Part shown: positions 33,901-45,362 of the stretch, piece after piece
How the letters are laid out: each line of letters begins with the position of its first letter
Numbering within the stretch: the first letter of the stretch is position 1
NCBI GenBank assembly: GCA_015680685.1
Contig: MNCI01033500.1
Coordinates: forward strand, 8,599-72,598
Direction: 5' to 3'
From: Gnetum montanum
Lineage: Eukaryota; Streptophyta; Gnetopsida; Gnetales; Gnetaceae
Length of the DNA: 64,000 nucleotides
Notes under the pieces: model-generated
The model's database searches: none
What the model was told of the DNA's origin: nothing
The model's input: only the letters and a program-made list of their open reading frames with translations
Translations under genes and position numbers: made by a program

Positions 33901-36900
33901 TATAAAAACCTATATTTTTTGATATCTTTTATATGTATGATCTCTATAAAGTTTTGTTAATTATGCTCAAGTATGTCTTTATGCATGTTATTAGTTCATT
34001 TTATTTTATGATTTGACATAAAGGTTTTATGATGATGATGAGGTTTGAGATGCTTGAATTTATTAATGATATTATATTTTTATTTAGATATTTAATTATT
34101 TATATTTCATTACCATCAATAGCTATGCACTAACTCCATTATCGAGTGTGGTAGGATTTTATGTGGATTAGTTGGGAGCATGACATGGCATGATTTTCTT
34201 GGTTTCTATAAAATATCTTTTCATAATATTGTTTATGATGTAGTATTGGTGGATAAATTTTTAATATTTAATTATTTAGTTTTAATTTTTATATGTTGAA
34301 AGGCTTATTAATATATTTTGGCTATAGTGGTTATTTTAGCATTTGTTTTATGGATTAATTTAGCATGTGTGTGAGTTAGGTGAGATTGAGGAAAATTACT
34401 TGTATGATGGATAGGATTAATAGAAGTATTTTTTTATTTATATTATTGTTTTGGTAATTGGTTTTTTTCTTCCATTCCATGATTTTGGTTAATCTTCATT
34501 AAAAATTTTGTATTTCATTATTTCTAAACACTTTAATGATTTGGAAGAGGTACAATGGGAGTTTAGAGTTGGTGGGGATGTGGTTGATTATAGATCGATT
34601 GTGTTGATTACTTGTATCCTTGTTTTTTCTTTCCTTTTTTGTGGTTTTTGTTGTGCATATTTGGAGGTAATTAACCTTAACTGCTTTTCCTCTTATGGTT
34701 ATATATTTTGATGCACATTCATGAGATGGATATAACTTATTATTCCATATGATTTTGATGTTACTTGTATGTTGATGGAAACCACTTCAACATTTAGAAT
34801 GCTAATTTAGTATATTTTGTGTATAATTAATCATAAATGTATTATTATTTCCATTGATTTCAAATGTGAACTTTCTAGAAATTATTTCAAAAATTTCATG
34901 GGATTGGGTTTTTCCATTTGAGAGGTATTTTGATTTTCATTTGAATGCCTAGAGATACTATAATTTCTATCAATTTTATCTTGGATCTAGAGATATGTGA
35001 CTTGGTTTTATTTAGTGGATACATTAGAGTATAGGGATTTCCTTTCATCTTTGAACATTTTCTTAGATTTTTCTTCTTCTTCATTGATTCTAAGATCTTA
35101 TCATTAGTTGTGGGATTTTCTATTTTTATTTATGATGGTTTGATCTAATTCCTTTTCCCTTGTTGTTTCATAATCTTGATTGTATGGATTTGGTTCTTTT
35201 ATTCCAAGATTTCTAGATTTCATGTGTGTCAATTCTATTATTTCTTACCATTTTATTCTTGAAATTGCTCTTTTTCTAAATCAATCCTTTAATCATGTTT
35301 ACCTATGGTTTTCCTACTCCTTTTCCATCATTTCAGAGATTCTTAGCTAATTCTTGATCTTTCCCTACATAAACAAGTTGATCCTAGCCTTTGTAAGACA
35401 TCCCTTCCATGTTACAAGTCTTATAGAAAGATGTCTCATCCATGAACAAGATGTTCCATTCTCACTTAGGATATGCCCTCCTAATCTAGGACATCTCCAC
35501 CTAGAATGATACATCTTCTCCTCTTTTGAGACATCTCCCGTGAGATGTCTCAACCTTAATAGAGACATCTTATAGCTTCTTGAGATGCTCCATCTTTGCC
35601 TAAGACATCTTTCTTGTGAGGTCTCCTCATTAGTAGAGACATCTCCCACACTCTATATAGGTCTCTTATTACCCCCATATGTCACTTCTAAGATGTCTCT
35701 TATTTCTCAAGAGGTCCCTCTTGCAATTCCAACTCTAACATAAACTTGGATTTTAAGAAGATTGGTCATTTACTTTAGTAGGAACTTGATTCTCTTGGTT
35801 TCTAATCTTTCTAAAACCTTATCAAATCTTTCATGATTGTTAAATTGACATTAATCTTCTTTGGGCCTTCAATTGTTGAATAATATTTTTACTTGGCTAA
35901 TTTTTGATTGGATTGAACCTTGATCACTTTGTGTCATCTTCTCAATTTATTAGAATCTTAATTTTATATTTTTTTAACCTTCCAGGTCTTTGCTATATGC
36001 ACTTTCTCATAACATGATTGTTTTAGTATTTTCTTTTGAATCTTAAGTTTTGTTGCATCATCTTGGATTGGTGGATATTTTATGGTTTGAGCATTAAATT
36101 CTATGTGATTGTTGATTATTTGTGATTTTAGTTTTCCCATTATTTAGGCTCAATTAGCTTTTTGAAAGTTATGGTCATGTTTTCCTTTTTTGAATTTTAT
36201 TAGTATCTTGGAATTTTAATAAGATGTGTGATATTTCTTGGATGCTAGATTATTATTCCTTGTAATGCTAGAATTTCCATGTGATTCATTTGAATTTGAT
36301 GGTAATACGATTTCATGTGCTGGTATCCTTATGAGGATTTCTTTAGAATATTGGATTTGTTTGATGAGATTGATTTCTTGTGGTCTATGTTGTTGTTGCC
36401 ATTCACTGTCAATATGGATGTCATGTTTGTATGTTTGTTGATTGTTTGAATGTTGGAGCTAATATTAAGTTTGTCTTATCGGTTGAAGATGGGATTCCCA
36501 GAGATGGCTTCATGATTGACCCCCACTAGGATGCATCAATGTGGCTTTTATTATAGGTCCTATCCCATGTGAAAGAGTGATTCCATGGCTCATTGATCCT
36601 TTTTGGTTTGATACCTCCAAAACGTTGGAGGTGATGTCATATGTAATCCCTCTAGCAGTGGTATGTTTGGAAAACATTAGAAGTGATGTCCTAGGTGACA
36701 CTTCATGTCTCATTTGAGACTAATAATAAATCCAAGCACTTGATAATTTGATATTTGATTTGGATATGTTTTGGTTTTAACATTTGAAAAGTACACATGA
36801 TAACATGATACACATTTGATACTTAGTATGGTACATGCTAGCTTCCTTGTTTATGATGAAGGCTAGAGTTGAAAATTCTTGATTTTGGAATTGTTTGATG

Positions 36901-37557
36901 GATAGATGTTGGCTATATGTTGTATGATTGCTTGGATATATAAAGCTAATATGTTTTTCAAGTCATCCATGCTCTTCTAGCTCCCATGATATTTATCCAT
37001 TCATTGATTGGAGATGATGCCAAGGTTTCTAACTCAATCTTATAGTAATAACTCATTTTATTTTTAGGTTGATTAGATTGGGAGGACATGAGATCTTTGG
37101 ATGGTTCATTAAATAGTTTTAGTATGATGATATGTTCATATTTTAGAGTTTTGTATATTTTTTATTTTTCATTTTACCATTATGTAGACATTATATTTCT
37201 TTTTCTAGTTTTGGTGTATGGATATTATTATGGTTTAGACCTTTGACATTATGATGATTATATATTTATTGTAGACATTCAAACTTTTAATATATATATA
37301 TATATTCTTTCTAGTTAAATTTTATTTCTAAACATATATGTTTACATATATATTATCATTTTATATTTATGCATTTTCTTTTCTTCCATGGTTTAGTTTC
37401 TTTTTTTTGTTTCTTGGATCATAGCTTTAAGTTAGGTTTCTTATTTTTTTTTTGCTATAAGTTCATTATCCTATTTTTTGCAATGATCAATCATATCATT
37501 AGGAGTTTTACCAATGTAATGCTCTCAAACCTAAGATATAGAAAGAAGGATATTATA
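33901..37557 (+). mobile_element. Element C 3' LTR, 3.66 kb
   Basis: It starts TATAAAAACC and ends GGATATTATA, immediately before the second GAAAT. It is colinear with the 5' LTR but lacks the 887-bp insertion. The AGACATCT cluster lies at 35,385-35,720. A short (TA)n run is at 37,292-37,304. The open frames within it (such as 35,365-35,649, minus) have no coding support. Confidence 0.88.
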
Positions 37558-37562
37558 GAAAT
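37558..37562. repeat. Target-site duplication, right copy (GAAAT)
   Basis: This is the second copy of the 5-bp sequence at 24,971-24,975. It begins the continuation of element D, whose minus-strand reading here is GTAATGAATATGGATTTC (MNMDF). Confidence 0.88.
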
Positions 37563-38020
37563 CCATATTCATTACCTCTCATTTCCACTCTAGAATAGTA
37601 TGAGAGTATAAGTAACCACTTGAGCATTGATACCGAAATTTAACCTTCTGAAAAATTAGACATCTAGTTAGAAATTCTTCAATATACATCTTCATACCTA
37701 GCCACTACTACAATTTCTTTAGCATATAGTACATCTTTTCTTTACTTGAATGCATCTAAAATCTATTAAGATGAGCTTCCTTCAATAGACATTGTAGTAA
37801 GGAATCAAGCTTATATATTCAATTATTATAGTGAAGAAACCTAAGCATATCTACTATTACAAAAAAAAACATAACATTACATAATCTACTTACACCAATG
37901 ATTGTAATACAACTATGCGTAAACCTCACTAATCACATTAAATTGGATCATCAAAATATGAATCTTGCTAACCACATGGCTCAAGGCATTTTCCAACATT
38001 GAAATCAATCTCCTTTAATG
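37558..38020 (-). pseudogene. Element D integrase, first half
   Basis: Minus-strand fragments read LLQCLLKEAHLNRF (family LLxEAHxSxYSxHPG), FLTRCLIFQKVKFRYQ (family CxxCQxVKxEHQ) and ILEWK-stop-EVMNMDF (family IPxWKWExITMDF). The catalytic Asp of MDF is intact in this copy, unlike in C. The frame continues at 24,975 on the other side of C. Confidence 0.78.
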
Positions 38021-39010
38021 TAGGTTTAATTGTGATTGATTCATCAAATACTCTAATCCCTTATGATTTGTCCAAATCATCAACTATTCCTTGAACAAGT
38101 AGTGACACCACATCTTTAACACCACACAAATGCTCCCAACTCAAGGTCATGTATGGGGTAGCATGTATCATGAGGCTTTGACTATCATAAGTCATAGGCT
38201 ACTACATTTCCATTTTTCATGAGAACACACTCATAACCTTCTATGAACATATCTGTGAAAATATTGAATGATTTAAGTATGATAGGTAAAATCAAAACAA
38301 GAGTCAAGATCAGTCTACCCTTAAGTTCATTAAAGATAACCTGATAACATAGGTTTCATAAGAAATGAAAATTCTTCTATAAGAACTTCATGAAAGGTGA
38401 AGTGATGTGGGAGAAATTCTCTATGAATATCATGTAATAACCTATTAATCCAAGAAAGCAATGAAGCTTTCCAACATCCTTGGAAATAGGCCAATCCCAA
38501 AACTAATATCTTAGCTAAGTTCATCACTAAAAAAAGCCTTTAAAACAACATGCCACAAAAAAGAATCTCTCTATGTCAAAAAAATACTTATAATATTGAA
38601 AAAATAATTGATGTTCTATAAGTATCTACAAAATGATCCTTGGATGTTTTTAGGAAGCTCCTTAGATGAATAGTATATTAACATGTCATCAGTGAACATG
38701 ATAATAAAATGGTCTAATTATGGTCTCATGACATTATTCATGCAATTCAAAAATACTTCAAGGGCATTAGTGAGTTCAAATGACAAGACTAAGAACTCAT
38801 AATGTCCATACCATGTCCTAAAGCTCATCTTGGGGACATCCTTCTCTTTGATGTGAACTTGTCAATATCTTAACTTTAGATCTATGATAAAGAAACTTAA
38901 TCTTTTCTTAACTAATAAAAAAAATATCTATGCATGGGAAGGATACTTATTCTTCACTATGACCTAGTTCAATTGCCAATAATCAATGTAAAATCACATA
39001 ATACCATCCT
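38021..39010 (-). pseudogene. Element D reverse transcriptase and RNase H
   Basis: On the minus strand the RT part reads DYWQLN-stop (family DYRxLN), MSFRTWYGHYEFLVLSF, and the catalytic FIIMFTDDMLIYYSS (family FVVVFIDDILIYS) near 38,680-38,730 with both Asp kept. The connection region lies in the open frame 38,330-38,527 (FHEVLIEEFSFLMKP). The RNase H part has ECVLMKNGNVVAYD and PHDTCYPIHDLELGAFV. Stops and frameshifts are frequent. Confidence 0.82.
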
Positions 39011-39394
39011 TCTTCTTTACAAAGGGGATAGGAAAACCCAAGAAAACACACTTGGATGAATTAGGCTCTTGTCAAGTAACTAATGGAGCTAAATCTTGAA
39101 TTCTACCAACTCAATAGGGACATCTTATGTGGAACCTTGGAGATAGGTTTAGCACTAGGTTTGATGGAAATCTCCAACTCAACATTAGAGCTTGAAGGTA
39201 AACTAGATGACTCAAAATCAAAAACATGAAGAAACACATGAGTAATACAAATTTGATAAATCTTAAGTAATATATAAAATTCACTTGCTAAAATAACAAA
39301 ATAAGAATGATCCTACCTCAATAAATGATGAAATAATCTTGAAGACATGAGATCCATTCAACTTAACAATGTACAACCATGTATGTACCATCAT

Positions 39395-39799
39395 CTAAAT
39401 AACATCATCTATCACTAAAAAAAGTGCCTTGTGACAATAATTCAAATTGCCTTGATAGTGAGACAAAAAATCCATACCTAAGATAATATCATGCTTCCCT
39501 AGGTTGATGATGTGGAGATTACTAAACCAAATGGTGTTCTGAATTACCAAGACTATAGACTTGTAGACTTGGTCTACAACAAGTACACATCTACAAACAG
39601 AGCTAACAACAAGTCCTTGATTAAGACACCAATCCATGAAACTGAGTTGTCCAACTACTTGTGGATTAATGAAAGAATGGATTCTACTAGGATCAAATAG
39701 AGCCAAAACTAAGTCAAAAATCATACCTCTAGTCTTCACCATCTTGTTAGGTTGAGCATTGACTGGTTGATTTTTCAGAGCATACACATGTGCATGCAT
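39395..39799 (-). pseudogene. Element D protease, 134 codons open
   Basis: It reads MHAHVYALKNQPVNAQPNKM, then LALFDPSRIHSFINPQVVG. The latter corresponds to VLFDSGATHSFIS in Tekay proteases: the catalytic Asp is kept but the flap-side Gly/Ala residues are changed. The end is KHDIILGMDFLSHYQGNLNY, the characteristic DVILGMDWL block. It is the longest undamaged stretch of D. The plus-strand frame 39,512-39,700 is its shadow. Confidence 0.83.
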
Positions 39800-39829
39800 C
39801 CTAGTACTATCCTAGCCACTATTAGATTT

Positions 39830-40530
39830 GCTATCTCACTAATGACATTAATTTCTTAAAATATTTGGTTAGTTAAAAATCTTGTGACCTTCCTAACCAT
39901 TGTTGCAATAGTTGGGACATTCCCTATGAATGTGCCCAACCCTCCTAGAAGAATGGCATGTAATGGATCCACAAGTGATCCCATCACTTATTGTCTAGTA
40001 TTGAGACCTCTACTATTATTGAAACTACCCACCTAAAAAAGATCTTTGTATTTTCTTAGTCATACTAGACTTCCCATAAGAGGTATGATCCCTCATTTGA
40101 TATCAATCATGTCGAGCTACTTTAGCCAACGAACTACACTCTAGGTCTAGTATACAAACTTGAGCATCTTCATACATTTCAAGATGTAGAGAAAGAAAGT
40201 GATATTTAATGGATGCATGAGACCATGAATAAATTGGTTAGCCTTGGATTTCTCATTGAAATATATTTGAGATACATACATGCTTATCTCTAAGAACTTA
40301 CAATTGTACTCTATCATAGTTCAACTTCCTTAGTAGAGGTAGTAATACTCCCTAGCCTTTGCCTATACACACTCTAAAGGAATGTACTGAGCATTCAAAG
40401 CATTGTGGAAATTACTCTAATGGACATCATACTCTTTCCAATGACAAGTCTTCTTCTAAGCAGTCCACCAATGTCTAGCAGATCCCTAAAATTAGTGAGT
40501 TGTTAAATGAGTTTGCTATGATATTTCAAC
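39830..40530 (-). pseudogene. Element D gag, 5'-truncated
   Basis: The minus-strand zinc knuckle at about 39,895-39,965 reads ITCHSSRRVGHIHRECPNY, the CCHC pattern with the second Cys changed to Ser. Upstream, GLLRRRLVIGKSMMSI matches C's ELLKRRLIIRKSVMFI. Similarity to C stops near 40,530, where the N-terminal Gag, leader, primer site and 5' LTR should follow but do not. D is therefore truncated at that point. Confidence 0.72.
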
Positions 40531-40729
40531 TATGAAGAACTCTAGTAGTATGTAAATTTGTGATTTATATCATTTTTGACATATTTTGAACTTAAAATAA
40601 TGTATGAATATGAAATCATTATAGTGCAACATTTGTAAACAAATTAAATTAAATTAAATCATCATCATCTTTTTTTGACTAAAGATATTATGTTCATCAA
40701 ATAGAAATGATTTTTTCTAAAATGATAGA

Positions 40730-41845
40730 ATCAACTTAATCAACATTAACCTTTAAAAGAACAATAATTATTCCTACTTGAATTGTGAAATAATAAAACC
40801 AAATAACCACAAGATGTGCGATAGAAATAGTTACTTTGAAATGAAAGAAATGATAAAAAAGAATTGTTAAAGAGAAGCATTAAAATAATGATTACCATTG
40901 CTATTTGACCTATCAAATAATAGAACCATATAGTTTTAAGATATTCAATTGAGATGGTTCCTCTAAATTAAGAGAATCAACTTGTTAATGAGAAAGATTT
41001 AAAATAAAAATTAGTATTGGAAAATAGAACAATTAGCAATAGAATATTGAAGTTTTAGAATGCCCAATTAAGATGATTTCTATTAATTAAGAAAAATGGT
41101 TCCTTTAAAATGAGCTAATTGACTTGTTATAGAGAAAGCTTTAAGATAATGATTACTATTCCCATTTAAACTATCAAAGAAGGGAACCATGAAATTTTAG
41201 GATATATAATTGAGATGGTTCCTTTGAAATAAAAGAAATAATCCCTTTGAAATAAGAGAATAAACTTGTTCAAGAGCAATACTTAAAAGGATGATAATTA
41301 TACGTACTTGACCTATTAACAATAGAGCCATATAGTCATAGGATGTCCAATTGAAATGATTTCTTTGAAATGGAAAAAGAAAAGACTTGTCTTAGAGTAA
41401 GCTTTAAATGAATAGTTACTATTTCTACTTTGGCTATGAAAAATGAAATCATAAAGTTCTAGGATGCCTAATTAAAATAATTTCTCTGAAATGAGAGAAC
41501 CAACTTGTTAAAGAATAAGCTTTAAAGGGATAAGAATTATTCCTACTTATGTAGTGAATTAACAGACCCATATAGTTTCAAGAGCATGATTTAATCAAAT
41601 AATAGAACTAGTTTGTTTATAATTAGAGAAAATACTTATTCATGAGCATGATTTAATGGAAGAGAAAAATCAAAAGTTTTAAAATGTTCAATCGAGAAGG
41701 TTTCTCTAAAACAAAAGAAAAGGTTCATTTGAAATGAGACAATTGACTTGTTTAAGAATAACATTTAAAAGAACGATAATTATTCTACTTGAGCTATAAA
41801 ATAATGAAACCATATAGTTCTAGGATATCTATCTAATACAATGGA
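40730..41845. repeat. Degenerate tandem array, unit about 103-142 bp, nine copies
   Basis: A landmark of AACCATATAGTTCTAGGATATCCAATTGAGATGG type recurs near 40,798, 40,923, 41,047, 41,186, 41,328, 41,450, 41,568, 41,671 and 41,810. A second landmark, GAGAATCAACTTGTTAAAGAG, lies between the copies. Copies are strongly diverged. The array separates the broken end of D from element E1. The 40,531-40,729 gap is AT-rich without features. Confidence 0.8.
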
Positions 41846-41856
41846 TTAATACAATT

Positions 41857-42316
41857 TTTTGGCCGAGAGGCCATTACCGGTCATAATTCAGTAACGCTAA
41901 TTTTGTACGTAACGCTGACTAACGTTGACTTTCACACAGGCCATTTCGGTAATGCAACTTTGTGCATAACGCTAACGTTTAACTAAAATTCTAGACAGGC
42001 CATTTTGGTAACGCAACTTTGTGCATAACGCTGACGTGTGACTTTCCCGATAGGCCATCTTGGTAATGCAACTTTGTGCATAATGCTGACGTGTTATGAC
42101 ATGTTACGTTATGTTATGAAAAGTTACGTCTGTTGCATACTTCTCTACTTACGAACCATGCCTTTGCCGTCTGCATTCAAAGTCTCCTCATGGAACAATT
42201 GGTTGTTTGTGTCCACCTATAGAAGTCAAACTGTTATTTATATAGGAAGTAATCGTGGGCGATGCTGAGCGTCTGGAATAGCGCAGGAGTGTTCAAGTTT
42301 GAGGTTGCAGGCACAT
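41857..42316 (+). repeat. E1 left terminal inverted repeat, with internal 56-58 bp repeats
   Basis: It matches the reverse complement of 45,363-45,733. It contains three tandem copies of a unit like AGGCCATTTTGGTAACGCAA plus CTTTGTGCATAACGCTGACGTG (starting about 41,938, 41,996 and 42,053), where the right TIR has only one. Inner landmarks shared with the right TIR are GTCTCCTCATGGAACAATT, GTGTCCACCTATAG and CAGGAGTGTTCAAGTTTGAGG. Confidence 0.85.
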
Positions 42317-42758
42317 TGCATTATTCGGCCGAGCATTGGCCAACATTTGCAGATGCATGATTCTGAAGTGGCCCAAGCTCTATCAATTATTCCGGATGCA
42401 AATGAGTTTATGCAAATTCAGCTGAGAGTGAGAGCTTACACTAATTGATGGAATTTTTTTTTTCAGAAAACCCATCCTTAGGAAAAATAAGGTATAGAAT
42501 TCTTGTTCTTCGCCCAGAAGGCATGAAAAGTTGGGTTTTTCAATCTTGTTCTTTGTCCAGAAGTCATGAAATTTTTTACTCAAAGAACTTTTTACTTGTA
42601 AACAAATAAGATTCTCTCGACCAATTTATAGATATATATTATAAATATATAACTAAGCTAGTGATCGCCAGTCGTCTGCTGTAGCGATGATTTAAACATA
42701 ACAGATAAAAATATTATAAGACCATGGAATGCTTTATTGAATGATTATAAGAATGAGA

Positions 42759-43335
42759 TCATTCTTCATTAGATTTAATGCATTGCTCTTCATCCAATCT
42801 ACTTTGAAGGTGCGAAGCCTTAAATATCTTGATATATCTTTCTTTGGAGACCAGAAGGAATATCTTCAAACTGTCAATACTCCTCACTCGAGATAGTGCC
42901 ACAAATGTAAGACTTGTTTTTTCTTTGCTACCAACATCTATACACGCTTTCTCCAATGTCATTCCCTGTGACTTATGTATCATTAAAGCCCATGCTAATC
43001 TAAGTGGTAGTTGGCGAGATCCTTCACGTATGATTGGTGGAATGGGTACTTGTCAAGGATGTTCATTATCATACAGACTCTAATATAGGAGTCAAACTCA
43101 ATGATGACATACAATGGCAACTATGGAGGTTGACAGTGTGGACTATATATTATTTTCTTAGTGACTCCTAATGCACCATTAACCAATCCTGCTTCTGGCC
43201 ATAGATTAACAATGAGCATAACCCTTGCATCCTCACAAATGAACACTACTCAGTCCAATTCTCCTTCTGAATCATCCAAAAATTTCACACCATTTGTCTT
43301 TCTATCTACTTGAGCAAGCAAAACCTTCATGATGG
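42759..43335 (-). pseudogene. PIF1-type DNA helicase, C-terminal fragment
   Basis: On the minus strand, in order: LLAQVDRKTNGVKFLDDSEG, CEDARVMLIVNLWPEAGLVNGALG (family GARVMLxxNLWxxxGLVNGA), a VIIEFDSYI-like block, then IHKSQGMTLEKACIDVGS and TFVALSRVRSIDSLKIF. The last two match PIF1/RRM3 superfamily 1 helicase motifs V and VI; the Gln and Arg contact ATP. Only about the last 190 residues are present. The ATP-binding Walker motifs are absent, and frameshifts and stops lie before 42,983. It could be a captured host or Helitron-type helicase fragment. The final 74 codons (42,759-42,983) are open. Confidence 0.8.
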
Positions 43336-44570
43336 ATAATCACCAGTGTCTTCATTGTGCCTTAACCACCATGCTTCTTCATTCAAAATAGTTTAAAAGT
43401 GAAAAAGAAAAGAAACTTGTATATATCATGCATGTCTCATTATCCATCATAAAGGTTTGGCTTGCTGAAAAATTCTAAGTATATATGAAATACTTTAAAA
43501 GTGAAACATAAACTTGAACCTTTAACCTTTAGTTTAAGATATGAAATGCATAATGCTATGCTCTATTTAGCTAGACAAGAACAAAATCTATTTTTATTTT
43601 ATTTAAATAAATGTGTTGGGTCCCACCGGACCCACTAGACATGTAAGCATGGTTGATGATGGTCATTCAAGATGCATAAGCTGGCACAATGACCATGCAT
43701 AATAATTAAGGCACAGTGGAGATAATTTCAATATCACTTAAGGGATTTTGAAGGAGTGAACTATTTTATCCATATATTTATAATATATATATCTATTTCA
43801 CAAAATAAATTTTTTTCTTTTTGAAATTATTGAAATTCCAAAATTGATTGATAGATGATTTTCATATTAAAAAATAAAAAATACATCAAAACCAGTGTAA
43901 CTTCTCAACAAAAATTACACGGAGTCCAATCCCCTGAAGCGCTATTATCTAATTAACTTTTTTTGGGGCGTTGCCAGGGAGTGGTGGGTGGGACCATTAT
44001 ACCGTGCATGAACTCATTTGCATCTGCAAATGAAAACATTTAGTGGTAAAAGGATGCGTATTTAAAATACAGGTTATTTTCATTCTCAAATATTTTTTCT
44101 TTAAAGAATCTTTAAGCTTTTTTCAAATTTGATATATTGGATTGGCTGATGCAAATTTAAGTTCACGTTCTTTAATGTCTTTTCAAATTATTTCAATTTC
44201 ATTTGCTATTATAGGAATATGAGGCAGTTCTTTTGTGCCAACTCCTACAGTTGGTTTTTAAACATGTCTGCACATCACAAGGAAAAGTAGCGGTGAGATT
44301 AAGCAGCTGACTTGAAGCACGCACGCAAATCTGCCTGTATGGATCCCGTTCTCCCAAAACATCAAATGTGTAGCCACTTCTATCTTCCCCCTCCTGTTAA
44401 AAAAAAAAGAAATGGAAAAGGGCGAAGGTAAAAACAACAATGGTGTTGAAGAATTGCCAATTTCCAGGCTCCATTTCGGTTTCCTTTCCTGCCATATTAA
44501 CGTTTTGAAAGTGGTTAGATTGAAATAGAAATTTCCCGACAATGTAGCTCTTGCTACCGTATTTCTTAAT
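43336..44570. other. E1 interior without clear coding content
   Basis: AT-rich sequence with no recognised domain. GGGTCCCACCGGACCCACT at 43,619-43,637 is a small GC-rich dyad. CATGAACTCATTTGCATCTG at 44,006-44,025 resembles, in inverted orientation, GCAAATGAGTTTATGCA at 42,399. The minus-strand frame 44,258-44,677 has an acidic start opposite a TCATCTTCATC run and is probably accidental. Confidence 0.45.
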
Positions 44571-44573
44571 GAT

Positions 44574-44960
44574 TTGGTTAAGCTTTTTTCTCGGTTTAAT
44601 GTTTCAGTATGTGTGTCAGTAGCACAGACGACAATGTCCGCATCTTCATCTTCATCTTCTTCATCATCATCATTCATTCATTTCACTTCACTGTGCAAAA
44701 CTGCAAATTCGGCAGCCAAAAAACCCCACCAAAAACTCCAACCACTTCCAGAAAAACAAAAGTACAGAAAACACCCACAGAGAGAAAGAGAGAGAGAGAG
44801 TGCACCATTCTGCGTCCATTCCTCTCTCTCAGTCTTCACACCTCAAATTTCGCAGTCTTCACACCTCAAATTTCGCAGTAGCAGCAGCTGTAGCAGCGTC
44901 TTGATGATCTTGAGGATCTTGATCCTGATTTGACAACGGTAATACGACCTACTACTACTA
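44574..44960 (+). other. Possible captured host 5'UTR/first-exon segment with GA repeat
   Basis: Composition changes to CT/GA- and Ser-codon-rich sequence: (TCATCTTCT)n at 44,642-44,670, (GA)n at 44,780-44,800, and two exact copies of a 23-bp unit (44,831-44,853 and 44,854-44,876). It is followed by GATGATCTTGAGGATCTTGATCC and a possible donor ACG|GTAATAC. The open frame (MSASSSSSSSSSSFIH..) is low complexity. Such segments are usual at plant transcription starts, and capture by E1 is my inference. I cannot name a source gene. Confidence 0.4.
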
Positions 44961-44999
44961 TGTGCTGTAAAATCGAAACCCAAAAAAGAAAAAGGAAAA

Positions 45000-45362
45000 A
45001 ATAAAAACAAATCTCAGTCTCTCAGAAATCTCGAGGATCCACGAACATCTGCAAGGGCGGCTCCGCCGTTACGTCCAGAGAGCTTGGGCCACTGCGGAAT
45101 CAGGGGACAGACCGGATCCATGCTGGCCAATTCCACTGCTAGGAAACGGATTCCATCTACGGAGCAGCTTCTGGCCTGGTTATGGCAGAAACACCAGAGC
45201 TGCCGCGCGAGATCTGCTCTGCGGGGCCCCTCCGCGTGGACGCCGAACAGCACGTGAACGCCAAACGACTCCGCCGTTACGTCCGGGACGGAATTTTGCA
45301 GATGGGAGCCTCTGATCCACGAATCTGGTGGCCGCCCAGAACCAGCGCGACACCAGCGACGT
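45000..45362. other. CpG-rich captured-gene-like segment in E1
   Basis: The most GC-rich interval of the window. CTCCGCCGTTACGTCC occurs twice (about 45,061 and 45,269), and a GATCCACGAA-type phrase occurs twice as well (45,036 and 45,315). Open frames exist on both strands: plus 45,182-45,382 (MAETPELPREICSAG.., with RLRRYVRDG) and minus 45,014-45,253 and 45,180-45,419. I cannot tell which strand is coding and recognise no domain. The retained CpGs show that it is much younger than the retrotransposons around it. Confidence 0.45.

Larger units (their letters stand above)
24976..37557 (+). mobile_element. Element C: Tekay/Del-like retrotransposon nested in D
   Basis: A full-length structure: 5' LTR (24,976-29,386), initiator-Met primer site, gag, protease, RT, RNase H, integrase, 3' LTR (33,901-37,557), with GAAAT on both sides. 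LTRs of about 3.7 kb fit the Tekay/Del group. The LTR ends read TATAA..TTATA instead of TGTAA..TTACA, which fits deamination of the usual TG..CA ends. The LTR pair differs much more than B's pair, so C is older than B; D is older still. All genes carry stops. Confidence 0.9.
20586..40530 (-). mobile_element. Element D: Tekay/Del-like chromovirus, split by element C
   Basis: Read on the minus strand it holds, from high to low coordinates, gag (40,530-39,830), protease (39,799-39,395), RT/RNase H (39,000-38,020), and the start of integrase (to 37,558). Then comes the 12.6-kb element C, then the rest of integrase and a chromodomain-like end (24,975-23,942), and a 3' LTR (23,926-20,586). The two halves of integrase join in frame across C (MDF | I..SHTRG). 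The 5' end, including the 5' LTR and primer site, is missing beyond about 40,530. The assignment to Tekay/Del rests on the integrase end and on the C copy with its initiator-Met primer site. Confidence 0.85.

Noticed and set aside
37369-37593. Phe-rich 74-codon frame that looks like a membrane protein
   Set aside because: It spans the C LTR end and the GAAAT junction. The hydrophobicity comes from T-rich LTR sequence.
44574-44933. 119-codon Ser-rich plus frame
   Set aside because: A (TCATCTTCT)n run and a (GA)n run make the frame. It is kept only as a possible captured 5'UTR, not as a protein gene.
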